Translations under genes and position numbers: made by a program
In this document: piece by piece, positions 7,321 to 13,534 of the stretch
How the letters are laid out: the number at the start of each line of letters is the position of its first letter
Numbering within the stretch: position 1 is the stretch's first letter
IMG/VR virus record: IMGVR_UViG_3300048927_000809
Span: 1 to 39,036 of that record
Direction: 5' to 3' (one strand)
Length of the DNA stretch: 39,036 nt
Source of the DNA: a virus
The notes under the pieces: generated by a model
The model's input: only the letters and a program-made list of their open reading frames with translations
Databases searched by the model: none
Told to the model about the DNA's origin: nothing

Positions 7321-7542
7321 TCAGTGGATGTCGGCGAGGGCGAAGGGCGGCAGGTAGGTGCCGGTCTTGCGGGCGATGTCGTTGATGGCCTCGGCCGCGC
7401 CGGAGAAGTCGCGCCGCCGGATGCGTGCAGCCACCTCGTCCCAGCCCATGTCGTCGACCCGGATCACGCCCTGCTGGCGAAGCGCAGAGGCGTCCATTTC
7501 GTTGATGACGTCGCTGGGGTCGATGTCTACGGTCACGTACAC
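7321..7542 (-). CDS. Small hypothetical phage protein
   Basis: This 73-residue protein lies between ssb and rdgC. It uses a GTG start (7542) with AAGGA upstream; a second in-frame GTG is two codons later. The sequence begins with a strand (YVTVDIDPSDVINEM) and continues with helices (GWDEVAARIRRRDFSGAAEAINDIARK). No family is recognised. Its place between two single-strand DNA or recombination genes suggests a part in DNA metabolism. Confidence 0.65.
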   Translation of the reverse strand: MYVTVDIDPSDVINEMDASALRQQGVIRVDDMGWDEVAARIRRRDFSGAAEAINDIARKTGTYLPPFALADIH

Positions 7543-7578
7543 GCGCGGGAATCCTTGCCGGCCTAGACCGGCTGCTGC

Positions 7579-8100
7579 TTAAAAGGGGATGTCGTCGTCA
7601 TCGAAGCCCTCGTTCACCGGGGCTCCGCTGGACTGCGGCGGGGTGTCGTGGCTGCGCTGCTCGTCGTGGTCGCGCTGTGCACGGCCCTTCCCGGACTTGC
7701 CGCTGGCACGCTCGCCGCCACCGAAACGGGATTCCCCGTAACGGTCTGCCGGACGGTCCGAGGGCTGGCCGCCGAGCATCTGCATCTCGTTGGCCATGAT
7801 GCTGGTGGTGTAGCGTTCGATACCGTCGCGGTCGGTGTACTTGTCCGTGCGCAGAGAGCCCTCGATGTACACCTGGCGACCTTTCTTCAGGTACTCGCCC
7901 GCGACCTCGGCCAGCTTCCCGAAGAGCTTCACGCGGTGCCACTCGGTGCGCTCCTGCTTCTCGCCAGACTGCTTGTCCGTCCAGGCTTCGGACGTGGCGA
8001 TGCTGAGCGTAGTGACGGCCGTGCCGGACCCGGTGTAGCGCGTCTCCGGGTCCTGGCCGAGGTTGCCCAGCACGATTACCTTGTTGACGCCGCGTGCCAT
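7579..8100 (-). CDS. ssb: Single-stranded DNA-binding protein
   Basis: This 173-residue protein is a typical SSB. The OB fold occupies about residues 3-112 ([45 protein letters not shown]). It is followed by a Gly/Arg/Ser-rich linker and the acidic tip DDDDIPF that binds partner proteins. It forms a tetramer that coats single-stranded DNA during phage replication and recombination. The start codon overlaps the preceding stop as TGATG. Confidence 0.97.
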   Translation of the reverse strand: MARGVNKVIVLGNLGQDPETRYTGSGTAVTTLSIATSEAWTDKQSGEKQERTEWHRVKLFGKLAEVAGEYLKKGRQVYIEGSLRTDKYTDRDGIERYTTSIMANEMQMLGGQPSDRPADRYGESRFGGGERASGKSGKGRAQRDHDEQRSHDTPPQSSGAPVNEGFDDDDIPF

Positions 8101-8291
8101 CAGCTCGCGCTCTCGACCTTGATACCGGCCGCCACGAGCGCCGCCGCTTCCTTGGAGGTCGGCTTGTCGACGGTGAATTCGGCGCGTGCAACGTGGCCCA
8201 GGGCGACAGACGGGTGACTGGCATCGACGAGGCGAACCTCTTCGGTGGCCTTGTTCGTGACGGTGTAGAGACGGGTCGGGGTGGCGCTCAT
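8100..8291 (-). CDS. Small hypothetical protein upstream of ssb
   Basis: This 63-residue protein starts at the ATG (8291) with AAAGGA upstream and ends one base into the ssb start. It reads as a small beta-rich domain: [21 protein letters not shown], then [22 protein letters not shown]. Similar tiny proteins precede ssb in other mobile elements, but I cannot name a family. The 107 bases between it and the next upstream gene (8292-8398) hold only a GCCGGC/GCCGGC hairpin without a T-run. Confidence 0.7.
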   Translation of the reverse strand: MSATPTRLYTVTNKATEEVRLVDASHPSVALGHVARAEFTVDKPTSKEAAALVAAGIKVESAS

Positions 8292-8398
8292 GGTGCGGAT
8301 TCCTTTGCCGGCGAGGCCGGCGTGATGAAAAGGGGGCCGGTAGATCACCGCCGGCCGTCGGTACGCGCAGGCCCCGGGGGAGGGGAGGGCGCGGGCGT

Positions 8399-8509
8399 TC
8401 AGTGCTGGAGAGCGAGGGCCAGGAGGACCGGCGGCAGGACGACCAGCAGCACGGCGGTTCTCTCGTCGCAGGGCGCGGACATCCGCCAGGTGATGGCGCG
8501 GGCGATCAC
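8399..8509 (-). CDS. Possible 36-residue membrane peptide
   Basis: This very short ORF starts with a GTG that overlaps the preceding stop codon as GTGA. It could also start at an ATG at 8482. It encodes a hydrophobic C-terminal stretch ([19 protein letters not shown]) that would span the membrane once. The upstream gene also ends in a membrane segment, so the two might form a membrane pair. There is no convincing ribosome-binding site, so it may not be expressed. Confidence 0.35.
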   Translation of the reverse strand: MIARAITWRMSAPCDERTAVLLVVLPPVLLALALQH

Positions 8510-8775
8510 GGCAGCGCCCCGGTGCTGCGCGCATTGAGGATCGCGGCGGCGAAGACGATGGCCAGGAGCAGCACCCAGCCGCTGGCGGCGAACCGTTCGC
8601 AGACCAGCGTCACCGTCTCGCCCAAGGTGCGCTTGCGCACGGCCTGCGGCTTGGCGAGCACGGGCACGGTGGAGCGGCGGAACTCGGCCTCGCCAGCGCG
8701 CATGTCGTGCCGAGCGGACTGGATGGACGCGTAGGTGTGCAGCGCTTGCCGGCGGCGCATGTCGAGGGTGCTCAT
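8506..8775 (-). CDS. Small membrane protein
   Basis: This 89-residue protein has a basic, helical, cytoplasmic-looking N-terminal part (about 1-65) and one hydrophobic helix near residues 67-82 (GWVLLLAIVFAAAILNA). It ends soon after, so it looks tail-anchored with the N-terminus in the cytoplasm. The ATG overlaps the upstream stop as ATGA. No family is recognised. Small early membrane proteins of temperate phages often act in superinfection exclusion or in physiology of the infected cell, but nothing here proves this. Confidence 0.65.
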   Translation of the reverse strand: MSTLDMRRRQALHTYASIQSARHDMRAGEAEFRRSTVPVLAKPQAVRKRTLGETVTLVCERFAASGWVLLLAIVFAAAILNARSTGALP

Positions 8776-9017
8776 GCGCCACCCAGGATGTCAGCGAGGG
8801 CCGCACGCAGATTCGCGACATTGGCGCTCGAAAGGTGAGTGACTTCGAAGGTCTCTTCGCTGCTGTTGTGGCGGACGAACGGCTCGCAGGCCTCGATCAG
8901 ACGCTTTACCGCCGCACGCGCACGGAACACCCGGGCGTTAAGCTTGAGGTTTGACGTGTTGCCGTCCAGGTCGGACAGAAGGAGCAGCAAGTCCACTTTC
9001 TTGCTTTCGGGGCTCAT
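8772..9017 (-). CDS. Small hypothetical phage protein
   Basis: This 81-residue soluble protein starts with KKVDLLLLLSDLDGN and has a helical middle (RVFRARAAVKRLIEACEPFV) and a C-terminal helix. No family is recognised. It overlaps its downstream neighbour by ATGA and its own ATG lies in the tail of the first gene of the operon (9014-9017). It is the second gene after the leftward promoter, so it should be among the earliest expressed. Confidence 0.65.
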   Translation of the reverse strand: MSPESKKVDLLLLLSDLDGNTSNLKLNARVFRARAAVKRLIEACEPFVRHNSSEETFEVTHLSSANVANLRAALADILGGA

Positions 9018-9325
9018 GCCACACCAGCCTTCGCATCACGCGCCATGGCTTCGTAGTGGGCGAGGGCGTCGGCCTTCTTCTCGCGGTAGAACAGCGCCGC
9101 TTCGGTGAGGGCGGTGGCGAGGTTGAGGGCCTCCTGGGAGGTAAGCCCCATCGACACCGGGCCGATGTCCAGGTGCACTCCGAGAAGGTCGGCGTCAGCG
9201 GCGCGGTACTCCGGATCGGTGTTGACCGTATAACCCGAGATCGCGGTGGCGGTGTGGTTGTGCGAGACCGTTACGGTCTTACGAGTCGACTTAATCGGCA
9301 GGTAGCCAAGCTTGCTGTTGTCCAT
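9014..9325 (-). CDS. First gene of the leftward early operon, hypothetical
   Basis: This 103-residue protein begins at the ATG (9325), which has GAGAGG just upstream. The open frame continues 15 codons earlier into the operator region without a ribosome-binding site. The first half is beta-rich and polar (KLGYLPIKSTRKTVTVSHNHT), and the second half is helical (SQEALNLATALTEAALFYREKK). It is the first gene after the operator pair at 9362-9401, the position of N in lambda. It shows no arginine-rich RNA-binding motif, so I do not call it an antiterminator. Confidence 0.7.
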   Translation of the reverse strand: MDNSKLGYLPIKSTRKTVTVSHNHTATAISGYTVNTDPEYRAADADLLGVHLDIGPVSMGLTSQEALNLATALTEAALFYREKKADALAHYEAMARDAKAGVA

Positions 9326-9361
9326 CGTCCTCTCCCATCGCCGTGTGGTGGCGTGGGAGAA

Positions 9362-9401
9362 GTAAACCATAGTTGTCTTTTAGTAGTCAACCACAGTTGT
9401 C
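9362..9401 (-). promoter_or_regulatory. Left operator pair (OL-like) with probable leftward promoter
   Basis: Two 16-bp sites lie at 9362-9377 (GTAAACCATAGTTGTC) and 9386-9401 (GTCAACCACAGTTGTC). Their starts are exactly 24 bp apart. They share the GTCAAC-4-GTTGAC-like pattern with the three sites at 11427-11490. On the minus strand TTGACT in the right site and TTTACT in the left one are 18 bp apart and could be the -35 and -10 boxes, so repressor binding would block the promoter of the leftward operon. Confidence 0.75.
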
Positions 9402-9416
9402 GACATTTTTCTGCCC

Positions 9417-9439
9417 AATAAAACCCCGCCAAGGCGGGG
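9417..9439 (-). terminator. Intrinsic terminator after the secreted moron gene
   Basis: The perfect 7-bp stem CCCCGCC / GGCGGGG (9424-9430 and 9433-9439, 2-base loop) is followed on the minus strand by TTTTATT. It stops transcription from the gene at 9469-9843 before the operator region. Confidence 0.85.
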
Positions 9440-9468
9440 AGTCGATCAGGCCTTGCTGTCTACCGTCG

Positions 9469-9843
9469 TTACATGCCTAGGTCGTCGCAGAACTTCTTGG
9501 CCAGTGAATCGGGCTTGCCGAGGATAATCCCCTGATCGCGACCGTCTTTACGGTAAAGAACCAGGTAGTAAGGCTGGAAACCGGTGTAAGCGCCGAAGCG
9601 ATTCTTCGCGTTCACCATTCCACAGGCGTCGGCAGCGTGGTCGGGCTCCCATGGCTGGTAGTGTCGAATTTGGAAGCCCTTGAGACGAGCGCTTTCCGCG
9701 TCATACAACTCGTTGTCCAGAGTCGACCTGATCGTCGAAAGCTCGGCGTCTGTGGCAGGAGCGGGTGGCGCCTTCGCCTGAGCGTGCGCGACCTTCGCCG
9801 CACCCGAAGCGGCAAATGCCAGAGCCATCAGCACACTGAACAT
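9469..9843 (-). CDS. Secreted protein, probable moron
   Basis: This 124-residue protein starts at the ATG (9843), which has GGGAG upstream. It has a signal peptide (MFSVLMALAFAASGAA, cleavage near AHA-QAK) and a Pro/Ala-rich stretch. A small exported domain follows, with two or more cysteines (DACGMVNAKNRFGAYTGF ... KKFCDDL) that could form a disulfide in the periplasm. Proteins with a CGxVNxKNxxGxYxGF pattern occur in many bacteria, but I know no function. It sits between two minus-strand terminators in the immunity region, so it can be expressed in the lysogen independently of phage genes. A TAATAT box at 9876-9881 may be its -10. Confidence 0.78.
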   Translation of the reverse strand: MFSVLMALAFAASGAAKVAHAQAKAPPAPATDAELSTIRSTLDNELYDAESARLKGFQIRHYQPWEPDHAADACGMVNAKNRFGAYTGFQPYYLVLYRKDGRDQGIILGKPDSLAKKFCDDLGM

Positions 9844-9883
9844 GGACCACGTCTCCCATTTGTAAATGTCCACTCATATTACG

Positions 9884-9905
9884 AAAAAGCCCGCCTAAGC
9901 GGGCT
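9884..9905 (-). terminator. Intrinsic terminator of the repressor operon
   Basis: The stem AGCCCGC / GCGGGCT (9888-9894 and 9899-9905, loop CTAA) is followed on the minus strand by a run of five T. It ends the transcript that carries the repressor, zinc-ribbon and coiled-coil membrane genes. Confidence 0.85.
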
Positions 9906-9930
9906 GGTTCGATCCACAACAGACGGTCGG

Positions 9931-10413
9931 CTAATGCCCGCTCGTCCTGAGAATTGATATTACGAGCGACACCAAAGCGCCAACCGCGGCAGTGGCAACA
10001 GCTCCCATTGCCCAGAGTTTCAACGACGAGATTTTCTCAGCGATCCTCCCCTCGAAGGCCGTGCGGGACAACTCGCTGGCTGCCCGATTCGCATCGATCT
10101 TCGTCTCCAATTCCTTGGCCCGCTGGGTCTGTCGGACGTCGAGGTCGTCGATTTGTCGAGGTAGGCTCAATGTCAATGTCAGGACTGACGACTCCATCGT
10201 CGCAGTGGCAGCCTGAACCGCATTGGTGAGCGTGGCCGAATGCGCGTTCATCTCGGCCCGGAGCGTGTTAACGGTCCCCTCGAGTTTTGCCATGCGCTCG
10301 TTCATGCCGCCATCATCTCCGCCGCCGCCAGGCGGGTCAACAGGACTTCGCTTCGCTTTCTCCGCGTGAAAGGAGATCAAGTTGTTGCCTTGCCGCCTGA
10401 TGTCACCACTCAC
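9931..10413 (-). CDS. Coiled-coil, tail-anchored membrane protein
   Basis: This 160-residue protein has a Gly/Pro-rich N-terminal part, a long heptad-like helical region (about 37-130: RMAKLEGTVNTLRAEMNAH ... RAKELETKIDANRA) and a C-terminal membrane helix (LWAMGAVATAAVGALVSLVISIL). The GTG at 10413 has an excellent AAGGAGG seven bases upstream and overlaps the zinc-ribbon stop as GTGA. It is expected to sit in the inner membrane with the coiled coil in the cytoplasm. It is the last gene of the repressor transcript, in the position of lambda rexB. This suggests a lysogen-expressed role such as superinfection exclusion, but that is an inference. Confidence 0.75.
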   Translation of the reverse strand: MSGDIRRQGNNLISFHAEKAKRSPVDPPGGGGDDGGMNERMAKLEGTVNTLRAEMNAHSATLTNAVQAATATMESSVLTLTLSLPRQIDDLDVRQTQRAKELETKIDANRAASELSRTAFEGRIAEKISSLKLWAMGAVATAAVGALVSLVISILRTSGH

Positions 10414-10748
10414 CGCCCATCCTCCTTTTCCTTGACCCAACTCCTAACAATCATCAGTGAGTGCGTACGCATATATCCGCAACTTGAGCATGCGGTAAGG
10501 AAAACCGGTACGTTCGGGCCGGAAGCACGCGTGGATAGATCACCCTGCTCGTCAAAGAACTCGAAGGCAGCGTATGCGCCGGTTCCGGCCGGGCTGAAAA
10601 TGATGTCCCACACCTTGTTCTGGCAGACCGGGCAGGAAATCTCTTTGCCTGCCCACTTTTCTTTCAGAAATTCAAGGGCTTGATCTTCAGAGATTACAGT
10701 CCCTTGGACGGTTACATAGACGCCGGCATCCTTATTTTCAATGGCCAT
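10410..10748 (-). CDS. Zinc-ribbon protein in the repressor operon
   Basis: This 112-residue protein has CPVC near residue 39 and CSSCGY near residue 87, the two knuckles of a zinc ribbon around an insert of about 45 residues that ends in SGPNVPVFLTA. The N-terminal part (1-33) is a helix and strand. It starts 21 bases after the repressor stop and overlaps the coiled-coil membrane gene by GTGA, so the two are co-translated. It occupies the place of lambda rexA. A sensor or adaptor for the membrane partner is a reasonable guess; no catalytic residues are seen. Confidence 0.75.
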   Translation of the reverse strand: MAIENKDAGVYVTVQGTVISEDQALEFLKEKWAGKEISCPVCQNKVWDIIFSPAGTGAYAAFEFFDEQGDLSTRASGPNVPVFLTACSSCGYMRTHSLMIVRSWVKEKEDGR

Positions 10749-10769
10749 CGGACTAGAAATCCTTGTTCT

Positions 10770-11426
10770 TCAGTCTTCCCAGCTTCCGATCCACCGAACC
10801 CGGCCGTGGATCTCGAAGTGCTTGGTTTCATCGACCGGAACCGGCTTCCGCCACTTCGGGTCGTCCGTGTTGTCGCTCTTGATGAACCAGCGCCCGCCTA
10901 GGTCCGTTAGCCGCTTGGCCATGAGAGCCCCGTCGTAGCTGATCACATAAATCTTATCGTCGCGGGGCTCGACGTCTGAAGTGTCGAACAGGATGGCGTC
11001 CCCATCCTTGATCGTCGGCACCATGGACTCACCCTTTCCATATAGAACGGCCAGCTTGTCCGCCTTCAGTCGCTTGCGACGCAGAGATTCGGCACGGAAC
11101 TTCAGCTTATGGGTCTCGGCGTACTCGTCTGCCACAGCTCCATCGCCCAAAGCCGCAGCCTGCCTCACGCCGATGATATCGGCCCAGCCCTCTTCGGCCG
11201 GCGCTTCGTCGACATGCTTTGGTGCCCGCCCCTCGGTCAGCCAGCGGACGCTAACGCCTAGCAGGCGCGCGATCGGCTCCATGGTGGACATCGCTGGCTC
11301 GAGAGTGCCGCCGTTCTCGATCTTCGAGATGGCCTGCTTCGAGACCCCAGCCACCCGGGCGAGATCTTCCTGTTTCGCCTTCTTGTCCCTGCGGGCTTCC
11401 CGCAGCCTTTCCGCCAGTGTGCCCAT
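10770..11426 (-). CDS. CI-like repressor (XRE HTH plus S24 peptidase domain)
   Basis: This 218-residue protein maintains lysogeny. Residues 1-62 form an XRE helix-turn-helix (QEDLARVAGVSKQAISKIENG), followed by a linker and an S24/LexA-like C-terminal domain. The nucleophile Ser lies in GESMVPTIKDGDAI and the general-base Lys in ALMAKRLTD. An obvious Ala-Gly or Cys-Gly cleavage site is not seen in the linker. The start could be the ATG at 11426 or 11435. The operator at 11427-11442 overlaps both, and neither has a ribosome-binding site, which suggests a leaderless mRNA as for lambda cI. It is divergent from cro and probably autoregulated. Confidence 0.93.
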   Translation of the reverse strand: MGTLAERLREARRDKKAKQEDLARVAGVSKQAISKIENGGTLEPAMSTMEPIARLLGVSVRWLTEGRAPKHVDEAPAEEGWADIIGVRQAAALGDGAVADEYAETHKLKFRAESLRRKRLKADKLAVLYGKGESMVPTIKDGDAILFDTSDVEPRDDKIYVISYDGALMAKRLTDLGGRWFIKSDNTDDPKWRKPVPVDETKHFEIHGRVRWIGSWED

Positions 11427-11490
11427 GTCAACCATTGTTGACGAACCTGAGTAACCTGTAGTTGACCTCATATGGACAACTATGGTTGAC
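11427..11490. promoter_or_regulatory. Right operator triplet (OR-like) between repressor and cro
   Basis: Three 16-bp partial palindromes start at 11427 (GTCAACCATTGTTGAC), 11451 (GTAACCTGTAGTTGAC) and 11475 (GACAACTATGGTTGAC), each exactly 24 bp after the last. The first overlaps the repressor start and the third ends 7 bp before the cro ATG. The sites supply TTGAC boxes at an 18-bp spacing from each other, so promoters in both directions would be covered by repressor or Cro. Confidence 0.82.
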
Positions 11491-11497
11491 TATCGCC

Positions 11498-11701
11498 ATG
11501 ACTGAGACGGCGCGAATCACCAAAGAGCAGGCGCTTGCCCTGTACGACGGAAACCAGGCAGCTCTGGGCCGCGGACTTGGCGTCTCTCGCCAGGCGATCA
11601 ACAAGCTTCCCGACGGCGCCCTGCCCGAATGGATGGACCTGAAGCTTCGTTTCGTCCTGAAGCCCGACGTCTTTCGGCTGCGTGCTGGGAGGGTCGCCTG
11701 A
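11498..11701 (+). CDS. cro: Cro-like DNA-binding protein
   Basis: This 67-residue protein is encoded divergently from the repressor and has a Cro/YdaS-like helix-turn-helix (EQALALYDGNQAALGRGLGVSRQAINKLPDG). It should bind the same 16-bp operators and favour lytic growth. The ATG at 11498 is preferred because the open frame upstream runs through the operators. There is no ribosome-binding site. If TTGACC (11462) and TTGACT (11486) are -35 and -10, transcription would start almost exactly at the ATG, giving a leaderless message. Confidence 0.85.
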   Translation: MTETARITKEQALALYDGNQAALGRGLGVSRQAINKLPDGALPEWMDLKLRFVLKPDVFRLRAGRVA

Positions 11702-11702
11702 C

Positions 11703-11804
11703 ATGGCTACCGACGCCCTGACCCTCGTTGCCTTCATCGCGCTGATGCGCACGGTTGCCTTCTTCCTTCCGAGGCCCGTCACGCGCGCGGCATCCCGCTG
11801 CTGA
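11703..11804 (+). CDS. Possible 33-residue hydrophobic peptide
   Basis: The ORF starts one base after the cro stop codon and encodes MATDALTLVAFIALMRTVAF followed by a short basic tail. It could be a small membrane peptide co-translated with cro. There is no clear ribosome-binding site and no family I recognise. The next 101 bases (11805-11905) up to the CII-like gene show no feature I can name. Confidence 0.3.
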   Translation: MATDALTLVAFIALMRTVAFFLPRPVTRAASRC

Positions 11805-11905
11805 CGCTGCGCCACCTGCACCCCTGATTCCCTGCTCGTCGTGATCTCCATGGCGAGGACTCTAACCATCGGGCCCACGCGGCTCACCATTTGAGATTCA
11901 TCTTC

Positions 11906-12361
11906 ATGAATGTTCTCGACGCAGCTCAGGCAACGGTGAAGGCATACCCTGGCGGCGCTGAATCGCTGGCGCCGCGGCTCGGTATGTCCGGCGCGCTCCT
12001 TCGCGGCAAGGTCAACCCCGGCTACGACAGGAACCACCTCACGCTGGCCGAAGCCGACCTGCTGATGACCGTCGCCGCCGACCACCGCATCCTTCACGCG
12101 CTGGCGCATGCGCACGGCTATGTGCTTCAGCGTTGCGATGAACTGGAAAGGGAGCGCGAGCAGGCCCAGCACCGCGTCGACGAACTCGTGCTGCAGCTGA
12201 TGCAGGCCACGGGCAGCTTCGCCGGCACGATCGCCGAGGCGCGCGAGGACGGGGTCATCACGCCGAACGAGGCGAAGGACACGTCGAACGCCGGCATGCA
12301 GGTACAGAAAACCGTCGTCGACTTGGTCGCCGCGATCCAGAACCAGGTACGGCTGGGCTGA
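11906..12361 (+). CDS. CII-like phage regulatory protein (CP76 family)
   Basis: This 151-residue protein resembles the phage regulatory CII family (PF06892 type). Its N-terminal HTH starts NVLDAAQATVKAYPGGAESLAPRLGMSGALLRGKVNP, and the typical segment HLTLAEADLLMTVAADHRIL follows. A helical, coiled-coil-like C-terminal half (ELEREREQAQHRVDELVLQLM) probably mediates oligomerisation. In this position it should influence the lysis-lysogeny choice by activating promoters of the repressor or integrase. The ATG at 11906 is used; an upstream TTG at 11891 is possible. Confidence 0.82.
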   Translation: MNVLDAAQATVKAYPGGAESLAPRLGMSGALLRGKVNPGYDRNHLTLAEADLLMTVAADHRILHALAHAHGYVLQRCDELEREREQAQHRVDELVLQLMQATGSFAGTIAEAREDGVITPNEAKDTSNAGMQVQKTVVDLVAAIQNQVRLG

Positions 12362-12537
12362 TGACGAGCCAGCCTCCCGCGCAAAAGGGTCGCGGTCGCA
12401 GTGGTTCGCAGCACTCGAATGACATACCTAGAGGGCTCCCAACACGGAGCCGCCAATGCGCAACGCTGCGATTCACCCCCGCCGAGTGGACCCTCTGGTT
12501 CAGCGCACTGTGCGCGCTGGAGGCCTTTGCTCCATGA
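12361..12537 (+). CDS. Small coupled ORF after the CII-like gene
   Basis: This 58-residue ORF begins in a TGATG junction with the CII-like stop and ends in an ATGA overlap with the next ORF. That pattern strongly suggests real coupled translation. The first 30 residues are basic and polar, and the rest reads LRFTPAEWTLWFSALCALEAF, an amphipathic or membrane-binding helix. No family is recognised. Confidence 0.5.
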   Translation: MTSQPPAQKGRGRSGSQHSNDIPRGLPTRSRQCATLRFTPAEWTLWFSALCALEAFAP

Positions 12538-12779
12538 ATAGCCTGCCGTCCCATGCCTATCAGCTCGCGTGCGCCGTGGTGCCCGTGGTGCTGGCGCATG
12601 GGCCGACGCCCGAGCAGCGCACCGCCGCTGAACTCGTCTACCACACGCAGTCGCGCTGGGATCGCCCGCCGCGCCAGCTTCCCTTGTTCCACCAGCAGCA
12701 CGCTAACCCGGGGGTAGCTACCCGGGGACAGCCGAATCCGGTCGGTTGCGTGTCTGCGCTTTCCCGGAATCCGGAGTAG
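12534..12779 (+). CDS. Small hypothetical protein before the replication initiator
   Basis: This 81-residue ORF starts at the ATG (12534) overlapping the preceding stop, with GGAGG ten bases upstream. A longer version from the ATG at 12456 also has a GGAG site. The first part is a helix (LPSHAYQLACAVVPVVLAH), followed by TPEQRTAAELVYHTQSRWDR and a Pro-rich tail of low complexity. It ends two bases before the start of the O-like gene. No function can be assigned. Confidence 0.55.
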   Translation: MNSLPSHAYQLACAVVPVVLAHGPTPEQRTAAELVYHTQSRWDRPPRQLPLFHQQHANPGVATRGQPNPVGCVSALSRNPE

Positions 12780-12781
12780 GC

Positions 12782-13534
12782 ATGGCCCGCATTCGTTCCA
12801 TCAAACCTGAGTTCCCACAGTCGCAAAGCATGGGCAACGTCTCGCGAGACGCCCGGTTGCTTTTCATACTCCTCTGGCCTATTTGCGACGACCACGGGAG
12901 GACTCGAGCGGACTCTCGAATGCTCGCGAGCCTTCTTTTCCCCTACGACAACGACGCCGACAGCGTGGCGAAGACCACCAGGGCCGACGTCGAGGCCTGG
13001 CTGGCGGAATTGGAGCGCGAGGGCTGCATCACGCGTTACGAATCGAACGGCTCGACCTACCTCGAAATCAGTAACTGGCTGATCCACCAGAAAATCGATA
13101 AGCCAAGCAAGCCGCAATTCCCCGAGCCCTCTCGACCACTCGCGAGTATTCGCGAAGTGTCGTCGGAGGAAGGGAAGGGAGAGGAAGGGAAGGGAGAGGA
13201 GGGGAGTAGTAGCGCTGGCGCGCCCCCACCCATCGATCCACCATCGGAGGACAGCTCCGGCAAGCCGTTGAAGACCCGCGGCACTCGCTTGGCGGTCGAC
13301 TGGCACCCGAGCACCGAGGACATGCGGTGGGCGATAGACGCACGCCCCGACATCGACGTGAAGGTCGAAGTCGAAACGTTCCGGGATTACTGGAAGGCCA
13401 AGGCCGGGCCTGACGCGGTGAAGGTCGACTGGCCGGCGACCTGGCGCAACTGGATTCGCCGTTCGCACAGCCAGCGCTCTGGCGGCCAGCGGCCTCCCGA
13501 GGCTCCCCGCAAGCGGCAGGAGCTGCGCCGATGA
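12782..13534 (+). CDS. O-like replication initiator protein
   Basis: This 250-residue protein starts with the ARIRSIKPEF motif typical of phage O/DnaT-like replication proteins. An N-terminal winged-helix domain occupies about 1-110 (LLFILLWPICDDHGRTRADSR ... ITRYESNGSTYLEISNW). A low-complexity Glu/Gly/Ser/Pro linker follows. The C-terminal DnaT-like domain (180-240) contains FRDYWKAKAG and VDWPATWRNWIRR. It should bind the phage origin and recruit the helicase encoded by the next gene, with which it overlaps by ATGA. The ATG at 12782 has GGAG upstream. The linker is encoded by a purine-rich tandem repeat next to palindromes that may be the origin. Confidence 0.85.
   Translation: MARIRSIKPEFPQSQSMGNVSRDARLLFILLWPICDDHGRTRADSRMLASLLFPYDNDADSVAKTTRADVEAWLAELEREGCITRYESNGSTYLEISNWLIHQKIDKPSKPQFPEPSRPLASIREVSSEEGKGEEGKGEEGSSSAGAPPPIDPPSEDSSGKPLKTRGTRLAVDWHPSTEDMRWAIDARPDIDVKVEVETFRDYWKAKAGPDAVKVDWPATWRNWIRRSHSQRSGGQRPPEAPRKRQELRR
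13138..13207. repeat. Palindrome and purine-repeat cluster, candidate replication origin
   Basis: Inside the initiator gene the palindromes ACTCGCGAGT (13138-13147) and TTCGCGAA (13149-13156) lie next to a 15-bp purine repeat GAGGAAGGGAAGGGA (13166-13180, 13181-13195) that continues partly to 13207. Two more CTCGCGAG palindromes occur at 12841-12848 and 12923-12930. Lambda-type origins lie inside the O gene with iterons beside a strand-biased segment, which this resembles. Confidence 0.45.

Noticed and set aside
8300-8330. GCCGGC hairpin upstream of the small protein before ssb, as a terminator
   Set aside because: The stem is short (6 bp) and no T-run follows on the minus strand.
9014-9325. 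N-type antiterminator encoded by the first leftward gene
   Set aside because: The place fits lambda N, but the protein has no arginine-rich N-terminal motif, and I see no boxB-like hairpins.
13149-13207. CRISPR-like repeats in the purine-rich segment
   Set aside because: The repeats are direct tandem copies without spacers and lie within a coding frame.
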